Part shown: positions 36,664-48,529 of the stretch, piece after piece
How positions within the stretch are numbered: position 1 is the stretch's first letter
Layout: each line of letters begins with the position of its first letter
Assembly: GCF_036785885.1 (NCBI RefSeq)
Contig: NC_092320.1
Span: 28,645,557 to 28,709,556, forward strand
Direction: 5' to 3'
Length of the DNA: 64,000 bases
Source: Coffea arabica
Lineage: Eukaryota; Streptophyta; Magnoliopsida; Gentianales; Rubiaceae
The notes under the pieces: model-generated
What the model was told of the DNA's origin: nothing
Database searches by the model: none
The model's input: the letters and a program-made list of their open reading frames with translations, nothing else
Made by a program: the position numbers and the translations under genes

Positions 36664-38400
36664 GAGTGCCAAAAAGCATTTGAAAAATTGAAAGCACATA
36701 TTGCCGAATTGCCGACATTAACTTCTCCCGAATAGGGCGAATCTTTGTTCATTTACCTAGCCGTGGGAGAGGAGGCAGTCAGCGCAGTACTGAGTTGAGA
36801 GGGGGACAGGGTCCAGAAGCTGATTTATTACGTCAATTGGGCTTACAGGGAGCTGAAGTCCAATATCAGCGGTAGAACGGTATGTCTTGATGCTCGTCCA
36901 CGCAGCTCGAAAGGTTAGATCATAGTTTCAAACTCATCCTATAGTGGTGGTGACCGACTAGCCCTTGAAAAAGATCTTGTCTAAGCCTAATACATCAAGA
37001 AGAATGGTCAAGTGGGTTGTGAAATTGTCCAAATACGATCTCAACTTTTGGCCCCAAATGGCCAAAAAAGCCCAGGCACTGGCTGACTTCATAGCAGAAG
37101 GAGTTTTTTTTGGGCTGCAAAACACCGAACAGACCAAGGAAATATCTGAACAGGCCATCCCGACTTGGACGCTATACGTTGACGAAGCGTCCAGCAAAGA
37201 GGGGTGTGGAGCTGAGCTCCTCTTCATTAGCCCTATGGGAGAAGAGTTGGCCTACACCTTAAGATTTGACTTCAAAGCTTCGAATATGAAGCTCTGATCA
37301 TGGGGATGGAAGTGGCTCGAAATATGGGGGCCGAATCGTTGGAAGTCTATAGTGACTCGCAGTTGATAGTGAACCAAGTTCTGGGAAACTAAAAAGTCAA
37401 AGAAGAGCCACTTAAGAGATACGCTACCAAGGTGCATAAGCTGAAGAGTCTGTTCGATTAGTTTATTCTTGAATAGGTTCCCAGAAGTTAGAACAAAAGA
37501 GTTGCGCCCTATCTAAACTCGCCTCGACTTCGTTTGGCTCATAAACAAAGAAGTACTGGTGGAAGTCATGAAAAAAAGGGCATATGAATAGATGAACACC
37601 GCCGTAATCCAAGTAGTGGGTTCATGGATGGATCACATCATAAAGTACCTGTCTAATGAGGAACTTCCCCTAAACAGGGGAAAGACCCGAAAACTCCTGC
37701 TCAAGTCGCAAAGATATGTGCTCACAAATGGAGTGCTATATAGAAAGTTATACCTAAGTCCGTGGCTGAAATGCGTGACGCCCGAAGAAGAGGATTATAT
37801 CCTGCACGAAACACATATGGGAATTTGCGAAAACCATGTTGGTTCAAGAATTTTAGCCAAAAAAGGGATGTTGTCCGGGTATTATTGGCCTACTATCTTC
37901 AGGGACTCGTCTGAACTGGTGAAGTGATGCAGGTCATGTCAGCTACACGAGCCAGTTCAACATGTCCTGACTCAGGAGATGACTCCCTTCAGAGCCCGTG
38001 GCTATTTGTCCAATGGGGAATCAACTTGCTCGGTCCGTTTCCTTGTGCTCCACGTCGATACGAATATTTGGTGGTGGCGATAGACTAATTTACTAAATTG
38101 GTAGAAGTCGAACCACTCAACACCATCAGTAGTAGGTCAGTACAGAAGTTCTTTTGGAGGAACACAGTCTGTCGATTTGGTATACCTCGAGTTCTAGTCT
38201 CGGATAATAGTTGATAGTTCGCGGATAATCCTTTCCGAAACTAGTGCACGGAGCTCGAAATTCAACAACACTTCACTTCAGTAGGGCACTCTCAAGCTAA
38301 TGGGCAGGTAGAGAACGTAAACAAAACCATCTTGCATGGTTTGAGAAAGCGTATAGAATCTATGCGAACAACAGGCTGGTTGGATGAACTACCTATCATA
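36664..38400 (+). pseudogene. Tat-type RT end, RNase H and integrase N-part
   Basis: Resumes the pol of the host element after the solo LTR. The RT/RNase H connection begins with CQKAFEKLKAHIAELPTLTS. RNase H follows around 37165-37400, with TWTLYVDEASSKEGCGAELL and a YSDSQLIVNQV-like stretch. Stops interrupt it near 36734 and 36799 (TGA, likely from CGA). The integrase zinc-binding H2C2 region is at 37592-37927 with HETHMGICENHVGSRILAKK and YYWPTIF. The catalytic core (37928-38400) is badly shifted and split by stops. The hAT insertion cuts it just before the conserved LWAYRTT-like motif. Confidence 0.8.
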
Positions 38401-38408
38401 CTCTGGGC

Positions 38409-41400
38409 TAGGGGTGGCAATCGGGTCCAAATCGGGTTGGCGGGTCGGGTTGAGACCCGGGTATAACAGGAAACCCGCTGACCCGAACCTGACCCGCCAA
38501 CCCGAAACAGGTCAGAACACCTGACCCGAACCTGATAATTTCAGGTTGGCGGGTTGGCGGGTCAACCCGCCAACCCGAAAATTAATTTGAATTTCTTGAT
38601 TTAATCCTATTAAAAATATGATTATCATTCTTGATAAATAAAATGCATAGTATACAAATTTAATTACCACCAAGAAATACACAATCGAAATCTAAGCAGC
38701 TCCAAACCATTTCACACACGCTGCAATAACTCATCAAATAGAAGACACTCTTAACAGAAGTATCATGCAAGCCATTTAAGAGAGACTGTCGAAAAACAAC
38801 TACACAGTTGAGTTTCAACTGCTTGATATCAACGCCATTTACTTCTAATGCTTGTTATCAGACTATTTCTGCAAATTCTGGGTGGCTGGTGCATCCCAGA
38901 TTCAAAATTCATCCTAAATGAATGAGAGACATCAATATCTGTACCAAGAGCCCATATGACCATAAGATAAGACACCATAAGAGTAGAAATAGTGTAATAC
39001 ATCATCCATCCAAATCTAATAACTCCAACTTCACACAAATCAAACAAAATACTGCCAACCAAATATAAGTTTAGAGTCAATACATTACACCAAATATAAG
39101 TTTAGAGTCTTAATCACAACAAAGTGGTGCTCCAAGGCCAACCAATGCTTCAGCCCTCATCATTAACAACAGCAGCATTCATAATGATGCCAAACTTGTG
39201 CATCCTCCAAGCAACCTCCAACTGCAGCCGGACTGCTTTGATCACGGCAAGCACATTCATAGCAACTAAGTATCATGGATTAGAGATTAACAACATTAGA
39301 ATTTGAGTCCTCAATTATTGTTGCATCAACCTCATCCTTGTTGATATTTAGAGACATGATATTTTGAGTTAAATCCTCCAAATTCATATTTAGAGATCCT
39401 ACATTATAAGAATGAAAAAAAATATATAAGTAACAAAACCAGAAAACTAAAATATGTATAAAAAAACTGTATTTACCTTCACTTTTATCTCCAAATAACC
39501 AGTCCTTAGTGCAAACTAAAGCCTCAACAATTTGGGGTGAAAGTGAACTACGAAATTGATCCAAAATTCTACCACCAAGACTAAATGCAGATTCAGAAGC
39601 AACGGTTGATACTGGAACACATAGAATGTCCCTTGCCAATTTACTCAAATCTGGAAATCGAAATTGTTGTGCTTTCCAATAATCAAGAACAATAATATGT
39701 GACGATCGTTTAGCTCTTGGCTCATCTAAATACAATTCCAATTGACTTTTTTGTGCACTACAGGCAAATTCAAAGGTGTCAAATTGATCAAATTCCTACA
39801 TAAGTTACAAACAGAGATATATTAGATATGATAATAAAACAAAATAATTAAAAATCATCATAATAATCATAATTTTAGAACGCAATGAAGTCACGAAAGT
39901 TTAATTTTCATACCTCTAAAATATCAAATGATTGGTTGTCTTCTTGTTCCTTGGCTCCATGAGGAGAATAAACTTCATTGCTGCCTCGAGAGCATGAAGA
40001 TGATGCACCAGGTGTGTTGGAAATCTTCACATACTCATTATAGACATCAAAAAGTGCATTCCTGACCTTGACTAATTCATTAGACCCCGGACCATATAGC
40101 TTATTATAACGAAATTCAATAAACTGAAATTTATACTGGGGATCAAATACCACAGCAATTGCCAACAAGAGATTGAACTCAGACCAATATTTGTTAAACT
40201 TCACAAACATTTGGGAAGCAATCCTCTTCATAAAATCATCTGAACTATTGCACTCCTCAGACAGCTTCAATTGAATCTTAAAAACTTGAGGAAAGTACAA
40301 GTTACTAGTTGGATACTTGGACCCCGAAAAAGCATTAGTTGCCTCATAAAAAACTTGAAGAAAACTACAAATTTTTTCAACTCTTCCCCATTCTTCAAGA
40401 GATGGACAGCTCCGAAAATTTGAATCACTTAATTGTAAGTGACAAAATGCAAGGCGATAATAAAGTGCACTGGAAAGCATTCTATATGTGGAGTTCCACC
40501 TAGTAGGAACATCTTGAACTAAGGCTTTTTTGGAATCAAGAGAAGTCTGTGTTACACATTCGGTGAACCTTAACTTCCTTGTTTGAGAACCCTTCACATA
40601 CTTGACACATTCTCTTATTAACTCCACAGATTTATCAATTTCTTTCAAACCATCTTGCACAATCAAGTTGAGAATATGTGCACAACATCTCACATGAAAC
40701 AAAATACCATCACAAATTAAAGAATTTTTCAACTTAAGCTGATTCTTAAGTATTGCAACACAAGAATCATTTGCAGAAGCATTGTCTAATGTGATGGCAA
40801 ACAACTTCCTTTCAATACCCCAACTACTAGCCAAACTGTAAATTTTTTCAGCTAATGCAACACCATTATGGGGAGGAGGCATATAAGAAAAATTCAGAAT
40901 TTTTTTCTGTAGCAGCCAATTGCTATCAATGAAGTGTGCAGTCAAACTCAAGTATCCATCAGTAACAATAGATGTCCATGCATCAGAAGTTAAACATATT
41001 CGACTAGGACATCCCCGCAATTCACTACCAAGTCTATTAACTTCCTTTGCATGCAAATTTTTAACGTCCGATTTGGCTGTGTTCCTAGTGATATGTTTAA
41101 TTTGAGGCTCCAAATATGTAAGGACATTTTTAATTCCCTCATACTCCACAAATGAAAATGGCAGCTCATGTCTTACTATGGCATGCACAAGTAATTCTCT
41201 AAATTTATCTTGACTAAATTGTGCATTTCGTGTGGCAAGAGCACCTTTGTCAGAAGTGATTAGATACTGTCCAATGTCCTTTGTTGTCATTTTTACACAC
41301 CTCTTTACATGTCGATGCAAATTACCTGTCCCACTTTTACTCTCAGCAGAATATTCATTCCCACATTTCTTGCATCTGCACTTCAACTCATCGTTTGGAT

Positions 41401-43265
41401 CCTTTTTGGGAATAATGTCGAAGTAATCCCAAACTTCTGAACTTCATCTCCTCTTCTTGCCAGGCATATTGATTGTAGCTTTTGGAGGTAATTTCTTTTT
41501 CCCAATTGCACTAGTGTCAGGGTATTGAGATTGATGATTGGTGTGGCCTGTTTCCTCGATGCTATCACTACTCCCTGTATCACCATCTTCTTCAATACTG
41601 ATTGAATTTGGATATGTCATACTTGTATCCATCTGTTAATCATCAAGAATTATGCAATTCAGTAGTTATGATTTTTGGTTAAAACAAATATTCAGTAATT
41701 AAACAAATAATAGTGCTTTCATATTAAAAATGCTTAGTACAAGAGGGGGGACGAGGGAAACAATAACAAACTAAATCAAGTGCAAGTGAGTGTCATGTGC
41801 AGAATAAACTTAAGAAGTAGTGGTGTCTGATGTTATTGCTATCTTGGGGAAACAATGACGATTTATGTTTTTGTCCCAAGCTTAATGGAAAATCTGTTTT
41901 CTGCCTTGTTTGTTGGAAAGTTTTTATTTTCTTCTTTTTTTTTAATTGGAACCTGGCTTGTAGTTTCTATAATTTCCTTGATTAGTTACTGGTTTTTGTC
42001 ACGATAAAATTTGGCAGCGCCACTTTAAAAGGATCAAAGCAGAGATACAAAATTGAAGTTTGAGAATTAGATTGGCCAAAATAAAAATTAAAGGTATAAA
42101 TTGATTTTATTAAAAAAAAGGTTTGAGTACTAAATTCGCCATTTGCCCATGAGTTGTAAACCAAAATTTTAGTATGCCATGAGTTTTAAACCAAAATTTG
42201 GACCCCCAAGTTTAATATATCCATTTTCCGTCGACGATCCCAAATTAAAAACATCAAAAGCACTCCTCAGATCATGGCTGCCTCTACATCATAACACTGA
42301 ACCGCCACTGCCTCTATAACACTACCATTAAGCCCTCCAATGTTGTTTGATCACAATTACCATGCAAAAACCCAGATCGAATATTAGGGACATTAAAATT
42401 CGAAATCAGAGACAGTTCAAAGAGAAGAGAAGAAAAAGGGAACCAAACATCAAACGGACATCAAACGGACCCATCAGCCATTTATACTTCAATATGTTTG
42501 TTACCCTGTTAACCTCCAGATTTGGAGGTCGATCCATCACCACCAAATCCTTCTTAAAAGTTTCACCTCACCACCGACAGAAATTTACATTAGTAGTGAA
42601 AACCAACCTTTTTGTATAATATTTGAACTTATAATAGAAACATCTCTGCCAACCTTTTTTAATCCAGAAAGTTTTGTTTTACCGTATCATCTTCATACAT
42701 GGTTATACCAAAAGAAAGCTGAAGCAAAGGGCGATATTACACCACAAGAAAGAAATCGATTTAGGGGAAAAAAAACTTGCTGTAAAACTGCACCTTAGAG
42801 AAGAAAATCCGTTGCTTGCTAGTTGCTTCTAACCGCCGTTTGACAGATGAAGACCGTGACGTGAACTGGTGAAGTGAAGGGCAAGGCGGCCACCTTTCTA
42901 GTTTTGCCGTTTAGAAGAAAAGGGGAAGAAAAATTTAGGGTTAGGTGAGGAAGAAAGATTTCGGCTTTTCGGGTGAGGATTTACTGATTTAGGGCCGGCC
43001 AACTGGCCAAATGAAAACTCTAAGTGAATGTGTATGTGTAACTGTGTAAGCCTATTTAGTGTTTAGATACTTTTTTAATTTTTATTTATTTATTTTTATT
43101 TTAGAAACGGGTTAACAGGTCAACCCGATTTTGACCTGATTTTGACCCGATTTTTTTCGGGTTTATCGGGTCTGACCCGAATCCTCAAAATCTAAACCCA
43201 AACCCATTAATTTCGTGTTAGGTTCGGGTCGTATTTTCAGGTCGTGTCCAAAATTGCCACCCCTA
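38409..43265 (-). mobile_element. hAT transposon, near-complete
   Basis: A 4857-bp element with 13-bp terminal inverted repeats TAGGGGTGGCAAT at both ends. An 8-bp target duplication with one mismatch flanks it: CTCTGGGC at 38401-38408 and CTCTGAGC at 43266-43273. Subterminal regions are packed with GGGTTGGCGGGT / ACCCGCCAACCCG motifs on the left and GGGTCTGACCCGA-type motifs on the right; such motifs often bind hAT transposases. Inside is one minus-strand transposase gene (39280-41632) plus about 1.5 kb of non-coding DNA on its 5' side. It sits in the integrase gene of the Tat element and so is younger than that element. Confidence 0.92.
39280..41632 (-). pseudogene. hAT transposase (RICESLEEPER-like), one premature stop
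   Basis: Three exons are proposed: 41632-39914, 39795-39477 and 39398-39280. Introns of 118 and 78 bp have GT...AG ends and keep the frame; the second is also open if unspliced. The product would be about 718 codons. In order it has a basic KKLPP/GKKRR tract, a BED-type zinc finger (CRCKKC...HRHVKRC, residues ~83-110), and an RNase H-like catalytic fold with LTSDAWTS and ITLDNASAND aspartates. HVRCCAHILNLIVQDGL, VPTRWNSTYRML and the IAVVFDPQYKF segment follow. The hATC dimerisation domain comes last, with VSTVASESAFSLGGRILD carrying the catalytic Glu. One TGA at 41446-41444, between the basic tract and the zinc finger, interrupts an otherwise open frame. A start downstream of it would lose little of the zinc finger. 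Confidence 0.88.
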
Positions 43266-43273
43266 CTCTGAGC

Positions 43274-43721
43274 CTACCGGACAACTCCCCAAACTGCCTC
43301 TCAAGAAACTCCATTTGCCTTAACTTATGGAGTGGAGGCGGTAATCCCGACAGAGATTGGCTTATCATCGAACAGGATACAGAACTTCATAGCTCAAAAC
43401 AATGAGGAGGGGATGTGGTTTAACTTAGAGCTGCTCGAGCAGAGAAGGGAAGAGGCAGCCATAAGAATGGCCAAATACAAGGGATAGATCGCTCGACACT
43501 ACAACGCCAAGGTGAGACATCTCTCTTTTAAATCGGAGGATCTAGTTCTACAGAAAAACTCGGTAAGTCGGACCCTAGGCACGAATAAGTTGGGTCCAAA
43601 CTGGGAAGGTCCCTACATAGTAAAGGAGGCAGACCGAGTGGGGTACTATAAGTTAGCTCACCTCAACGGAGATGAGATCCCACGTACCCGGCATAATTCG
43701 AACTTAAGAATCTTTTGTTAG
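43274..43721 (+). pseudogene. Tat-type integrase C-terminal part
   Basis: Continuation of the host pol beyond the hAT. The 43512-43721 frame has VLQKNSVSRTLGTNKLGPNW, EGPYIVKEADRVGYYKLAHL and ends in RTRHNSNLRIFC. This is the SH3-like integrase tail of Tat elements, and its natural stop is at 43719-43721. The segment before it is frame-shifted. Confidence 0.85.
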
Positions 43722-43970
43722 AAAAGTTCATTTACTTTGTTTATTTTCTGAAGTGTTTGCTTGAAAAGCTTGAATAGTCAAATACAGTGAAGTTTGGTTT
43801 GTTCAAAGCTGTTCGGACACTACTTCAATTAAAGTGCAATGTCAAAATTTGGCCAAGTGTTGAGAAGAAAAGAAAATTCCATTCACGATGAGCGTATTTA
43901 CAACAAAAGAATGAACATACAAAAACAAACTGGCCCTACTCAGTTTGACATCCTACACCCTACATCCTAC

Positions 43971-46186
43971 TCAGTTCTCCCCCTTTTCTTCCTGCTCGGG
44001 CTTTGGAGTGGTCACAGGTAGCATCGGATTAGCGACCAGGTCGGCAGGCCTGTACCCACGCGAATACCCCTCCACAAGCCGGTCAACCTGATGTACCGCC
44101 CGTGGGTTATAGTTGGGGAAATTTCCAATATCAAACCTAGGAAGGTTCAGTGCTTGCACTTCGTTCAGCGCCTGGGCGTAGCCGTGCTAAAGAACGGGGG
44201 TATTTAGAATAACCAGGTCGACCATGAATTGATCCGACCTCAAAAAGTCCCGCACGCCCAGCCTTCGACCTTCCTCCTACGTAGCTGAGCACTGACCTGC
44301 CAACTCGGTAGACTTCTTCTGTTCAGCCTCTAACTAAGCGGTCAGAGCAGAATTCTTATTAATTTCTAGCTGAAAGTTCGTATGGACTTGAGATAGTTGT
44401 TTCTTCAACGCTTTCACCTCAGCAGTGGTAGCCTCGAGCTGGGCGGTCAGCTTAGTTTTGGTTGCCGCATCTTGGGTCAGCACTTTGCTCATGTTTTCGA
44501 AATGCTTAGCCAGTTCGGTACCTGCCACTTGCACCTGTACAAAATCATAAAAGAGCAGAAGAATGAAAAAGGAGCTCAGCTGGAAATCATCAGAGTGGAG
44601 TGACTGAAGACTGATCTGAGCTGAACCCAAATAGTAGTGTTGAAGCAGAGCAGAGTTGGACATCGTCTTGATAAAATTGTGGTCACGTGGAAGGATCGAG
44701 CCCTGGAGCCATGCCCGAGCTACGTGTGGATACTGAGCTCGGTCATTGATGGACAATCCCCATTCCGGACAGAAGTGCATGGGATGGGAATGCGTCTGTA
44801 GCCTGGTCTGGGGGTCGTAGGGTATAGTACTTCGGTACTGCCACATGTTAGGAGGAGGCTCTGTTCGGGCTTGTTCCTCGGTAGTATTGATGTCGTAGTG
44901 CCCGAGCTGAGTAGGATCGGGGGCAGGATCTTTTCCCTGAGTAGGAGAAGGAGTGGCCTCTGTACGTGCCTTCTTGGCGGTTGACTTCTTCCGCTTCTTC
45001 TTTTCCCGCTTCTCGGTAGGGGCTGACTGAGCTGGCGCTGGGTGAGAGGGGGAGGGGGGACGGAGCTGGTCGGCGTGGTGGATGGCGCAGGTGTGGCCGT
45101 GCCTGAACTATCGGCCTCACCAATGGAAAGCATCTGCGATAATCTCTTTACGGCAAGAAATGGGGATGATGATCAGTACAAGAACGAGCAGGGGTCACAA
45201 GTTAAAAAAAAAAAAAGATTACAGGTGGCCAGCTCATCGGGTGAAAGAGGTTGGGTCTTGTTGGAGGGATCAGACGCGTCTGCTTGGACCAAGCCAGCAG
45301 CCCAAAGTTGGGCATTATTGAACTTCTTCACGTTCAACTTGACGTCCGACCTGAGCAGACGGTCTAGCTCGAACTCGGGAAAAGGCGAAGGAAGAGGATC
45401 AGAGACCTGGGTCTCCTCCCTCCAGGTCAGGGGAGAAAAGCCTATGTTCTTCACATACAAGAACTGGGCCTTCCAAGACCGAATAGAAGAAGGAGCGCCA
45501 ACGAGCAGCTCGCGGGTTTGATGTTTTACTCCGCTCCTACGAGCAAAGTAAAACTAGCCCGGAACGTGGCCACTGACCTTCATGTGAAAGATTGATCGAA
45601 ATAAATCTAAGGAGTAAGGAATTTCGAGAATTCAGCATAAAATGAAAAAGCCAAGGATGGAGCGAATAGCGTTAGGAATAAGTTGGATTATTCGGATGCC
45701 CTAGAAGGTAAGAATTTGGAAAAGAAAATGAGGGATAGGAAAGCGGATGCCGGCTATGAACTGGTCCTTGTACACCGCCACAAACCCAGGGGTGCCGACC
45801 TCTCCAGGAAGAGCAGCTCTAGCTTCGAATCGAGTAGGAATATCATACTTCCCTACTAGTTCGTCTACGTCCCCCTGATCCAAGATCGGGGAAATCATGT
45901 CGACCTTGCCAAAATCAACCCCTGTCCCCTTGGAGGTCCTTGCTATAGCCTCAGCTGGGGCTGCTTGGGCAGAAGCCCCAGTGGCAGGTTGAACAGGCTG
46001 TTCGGACAGATTCATTGCTTGAATAGGAGAATGAACAAGGGAAGGGACATAATCGGACCCTGACGAACTAGGGGAGAATGAGCTGGAAGGGGAAGTGGAA
46101 GAAGAAATTATCTCTACGGGGACAGGTCGGGCTACCCTACACCTAGGAACAGAAATAGTAATATTGGAGTGGTCGGATGAAGGCAT
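43971..46186 (-). pseudogene. Antisense extra ORF (gypsy-type 'transposase' family)
   Basis: It lies between integrase and the 3' LTR on the opposite strand, where Retand-like Tat elements carry an antisense gene. From the ATG at 46186 there is a Ser-rich leader. A segment containing ISPILDQGDVDELVGKYDIP, then GFVAVYKDQFIAGIRFPIPH, follows; this is typical of the plant gypsy-type putative transposase domain (Transposase_28 type). The same frame continues to about 45460-45173 through three stops (TAG, TGA, TAG, each one transition from Trp or Arg). A Pro/basic linker and then a conserved segment (44846-44640) follow. An acceptor-like TTTTGTACAG precedes a coiled-coil (44530-44334) rich in Ala/Lys/Leu. 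Function is not established. Introns are likely but not fixed. Confidence 0.7.
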
Positions 46187-46362
46187 AAAAGAAGAGAAAG
46201 GGGACTTACTAGTAATAAGGAAAAGGACAGCTCGGGCGCTAGGTGGTGCCTAGAAGGGAGCACGAATAGACTCTTGTGGCTCAAGGAAGGTGCGAACTGG
46301 CTAGAGTGGAGAAGAGCAAATGAAATGAGAAAGGAAGAGTGACAATGACATCTGGTGGGCCC

Positions 46363-46370
46363 TATTTATA
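46363..46370 (-). promoter_or_regulatory. TATA box of the antisense ORF
   Basis: TATAAATA on the minus strand, about 177 bases upstream of the antisense ATG at 46186. It lies outside the LTR, so it would be an internal antisense promoter. Position and sequence are visible; activity is inferred. Confidence 0.5.
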
Positions 46371-46594
46371 AGAGCCTCCAGAGCGGGAATATGAATAGAC
46401 CCGAATTAAATTCAAATTTAATATTGGCAACCATCATTATGAAGCGACGTAATGGTTGAAGTGACAGTTCCGACCAATGTGGCTGTTACCTACGGCCTCA
46501 GAGACTGTGGCACTGATCAATAGGCCCCCACGCCGAATTGACACCTTCCTTGAAATTTGGTCCAGATTCACACGACTGTGCGATGACTCTAGAC

Positions 46595-46609
46595 TTCAAG
46601 GGGGGCTAA
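46595..46609 (+). promoter_or_regulatory. Gypsy polypurine tract
   Basis: TTCAAGGGGGGCTAA directly precedes the 3' LTR start TGTGGAGG. Purine-rich with a G6 run, as expected for the plus-strand primer. Confidence 0.85.
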
Positions 46610-47052
46610 TGTGGAGGAGCCAATCTGCTGTGGACATGTGTCAGTTCGGATGAGTCTACTCGGCAGCGCCGACTTGCTAGTTCAGACCTCAGCCACGAAC
46701 CTCCTGGGATTTGAGCAGGGTGTGGACTCCAGGCCCATTAGGGCCAGAGGTAGAGAGGCAGAATCCAAATAGGACTCCACCTCTTGCAACCTAGTAGGGC
46801 TCCGTTAGGACTCTCCCTCCGGATCATCCCACGAGACTCTATAAATAAGGAGCGAAGGGACCAGGAAAGGTACGCATTCATACATCTATAGCACTATACG
46901 ACACAGCCGCTTCCTATTACTTCTCGAAAACTCTGTCTAACTTGACCATCGGAGTAACAACGGGGAGCTAGTCCCACTGTTCATCCCTTTGCAGGATAGT
47001 TCGGAACCGGCCTTGGCGCTCAGTTCGGATCGCGTTCTCAGCACCCGCATCA
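46610..47052 (+). repeat. Tat/Retand-type 3' LTR
   Basis: 443 bp, TG...CA, homologous throughout to 30065-30493 and containing the same TATAAATA box (46840-46847). It carries a 14-base segment near 46718 that the 5' LTR lacks. Confidence 0.9.
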
Positions 47053-48057
47053 GGTGTCTACCCAATAAATGTATTTTATGTGTTGGATTTTTGAAAATGT
47101 AAAGTCAATTTAGGAAAGTATATAAATGCAAAAAAAGGTATTAATTATTAATATGTACATATACATTACAAATTATGTGAAATTTAGTTGTGTTGATGGT
47201 GCCCAACGGGTTAGAAAAACTCTTAATTTTATGGACCACCATGGAATGATACGTCTTTTGAAGCTCTTAACCATGGACACAACTAAAGAAGTGGTGTTAA
47301 TTTCCTTACGAGAAGTGCCATTTTGTCACGGAGACATGTCTATTGTCTCATTTGGATAATGTAGAAAACAACACGAGATCATTGACGAATCCATGTCCAG
47401 TATCTTTAACATATTTGCCGTTAGCTTATTGAAAGGCTTTGGTCGAAGTTAAGAGAGAGTGCAGATTAATTGATGAAATAATGGTAGCTGTATGGTAAAT
47501 TATTTTTCTCTTTGCTAGCTTTCTACTTTCATTTTTTTTGTACCTTTGTCTTTGCGAGCAGTCTACTTGCATATTTTCAACCCCCCGCTTGAATGGACAA
47601 ATAAATTGTATGCTACTTAATAGATCAGGTGGTTTTCAACAATGGAATCCAGAATCGCCAAAGTCATCCAAATATGTATTTAAACAAAGCTATGAATTCC
47701 CTTACTTACATTTAATTTAGCTATTTTCATGATTGTAAAGGGAATAGGACATCTTGTTATTTTTATTTTATCATGTGTATATTCACAATTTCGTTGATTA
47801 ATAAAAAATAAGAATGACATCTCTCCTCTGTATATGCGGTTTGCAAAAAAAAAAAGAATAATAATAAACTAAGCTATGAATTCTCAAACTCCACATATAA
47901 GTCAATTCAAGATATATAAAGGAGCAGTTTATTAGAGTAAGAATAAAAAGACTAAACACGTTCAGTGATGAGGGCTTTTTTTTGTAAGTTTGTTTTCCTT
48001 CTTTAGTTTCTTCCTTTGTACGGCTGAGTTTGGTAGATTAGAGTTGGTAATGGATGA

Positions 48058-48098
<41 letters not shown>

Positions 48099-48529
48099 TA
48101 ATCCTATGTCAGTTTATACACAATCAATGTTAGGTATATGTAACATATGTGCAAATTTTGAATATATATATACAACCAAAAAAGAAAAAGCTTTATTGAC
48201 TCCTCCCAAACTCCCTTTTGCCTCTTCCTCCTCCCCCACCCCCCTCTCTCTGAAAGACAGATACAAACACTCAGAGATCTTCACACTATTTCTCGTTCCA
48301 TCACTGAAATTTTTGGCCTTGCTTGGATTGTTGCCTTTTTTTTGGAAAAAAATATTGCATTTTTCATGAATTACTTTTTACACATTTTTTAATCACTTTT
48401 TTTTTGTTTATGGCACACACATAACAAATACATATACCTATATTCATATTATATTAAGAAGAGAACGTTAGATTTGTAGATTTAGTGTTTTAACTTTCAC
48501 ATTTTGAAATTATCCCTACTGTAAACCTA

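Larger units (their letters stand above)
30065..47052 (+). mobile_element. Ty3/gypsy Tat/Retand-type element, nested
   Basis: A complete though degraded element bounded by two LTRs (30065-30493 and 46610-47052) and flanked by GGTAT / GGTGT, a 5-bp duplication with one mismatch. The order is LTR, primer-binding site, gag, protease, RT, RNase H, integrase, antisense ORF, polypurine tract, LTR. Two later insertions (33698-36658 and 38409-43265) account for 7.8 kb of its 17 kb. The short LTRs, TGGCGCCGTCTGTGGG primer site and antisense gypsy-type ORF after pol point to the Tat lineage, Retand-like. By eye the LTRs differ at about 44 of 429 aligned positions, mostly transitions, plus one 14-bp indel. 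Confidence 0.9.

Noticed and set aside
45042..45521. 159-codon plus-strand ORF
   Set aside because: Antisense shadow of the retrotransposon's minus-strand extra ORF, which has the recognisable content.
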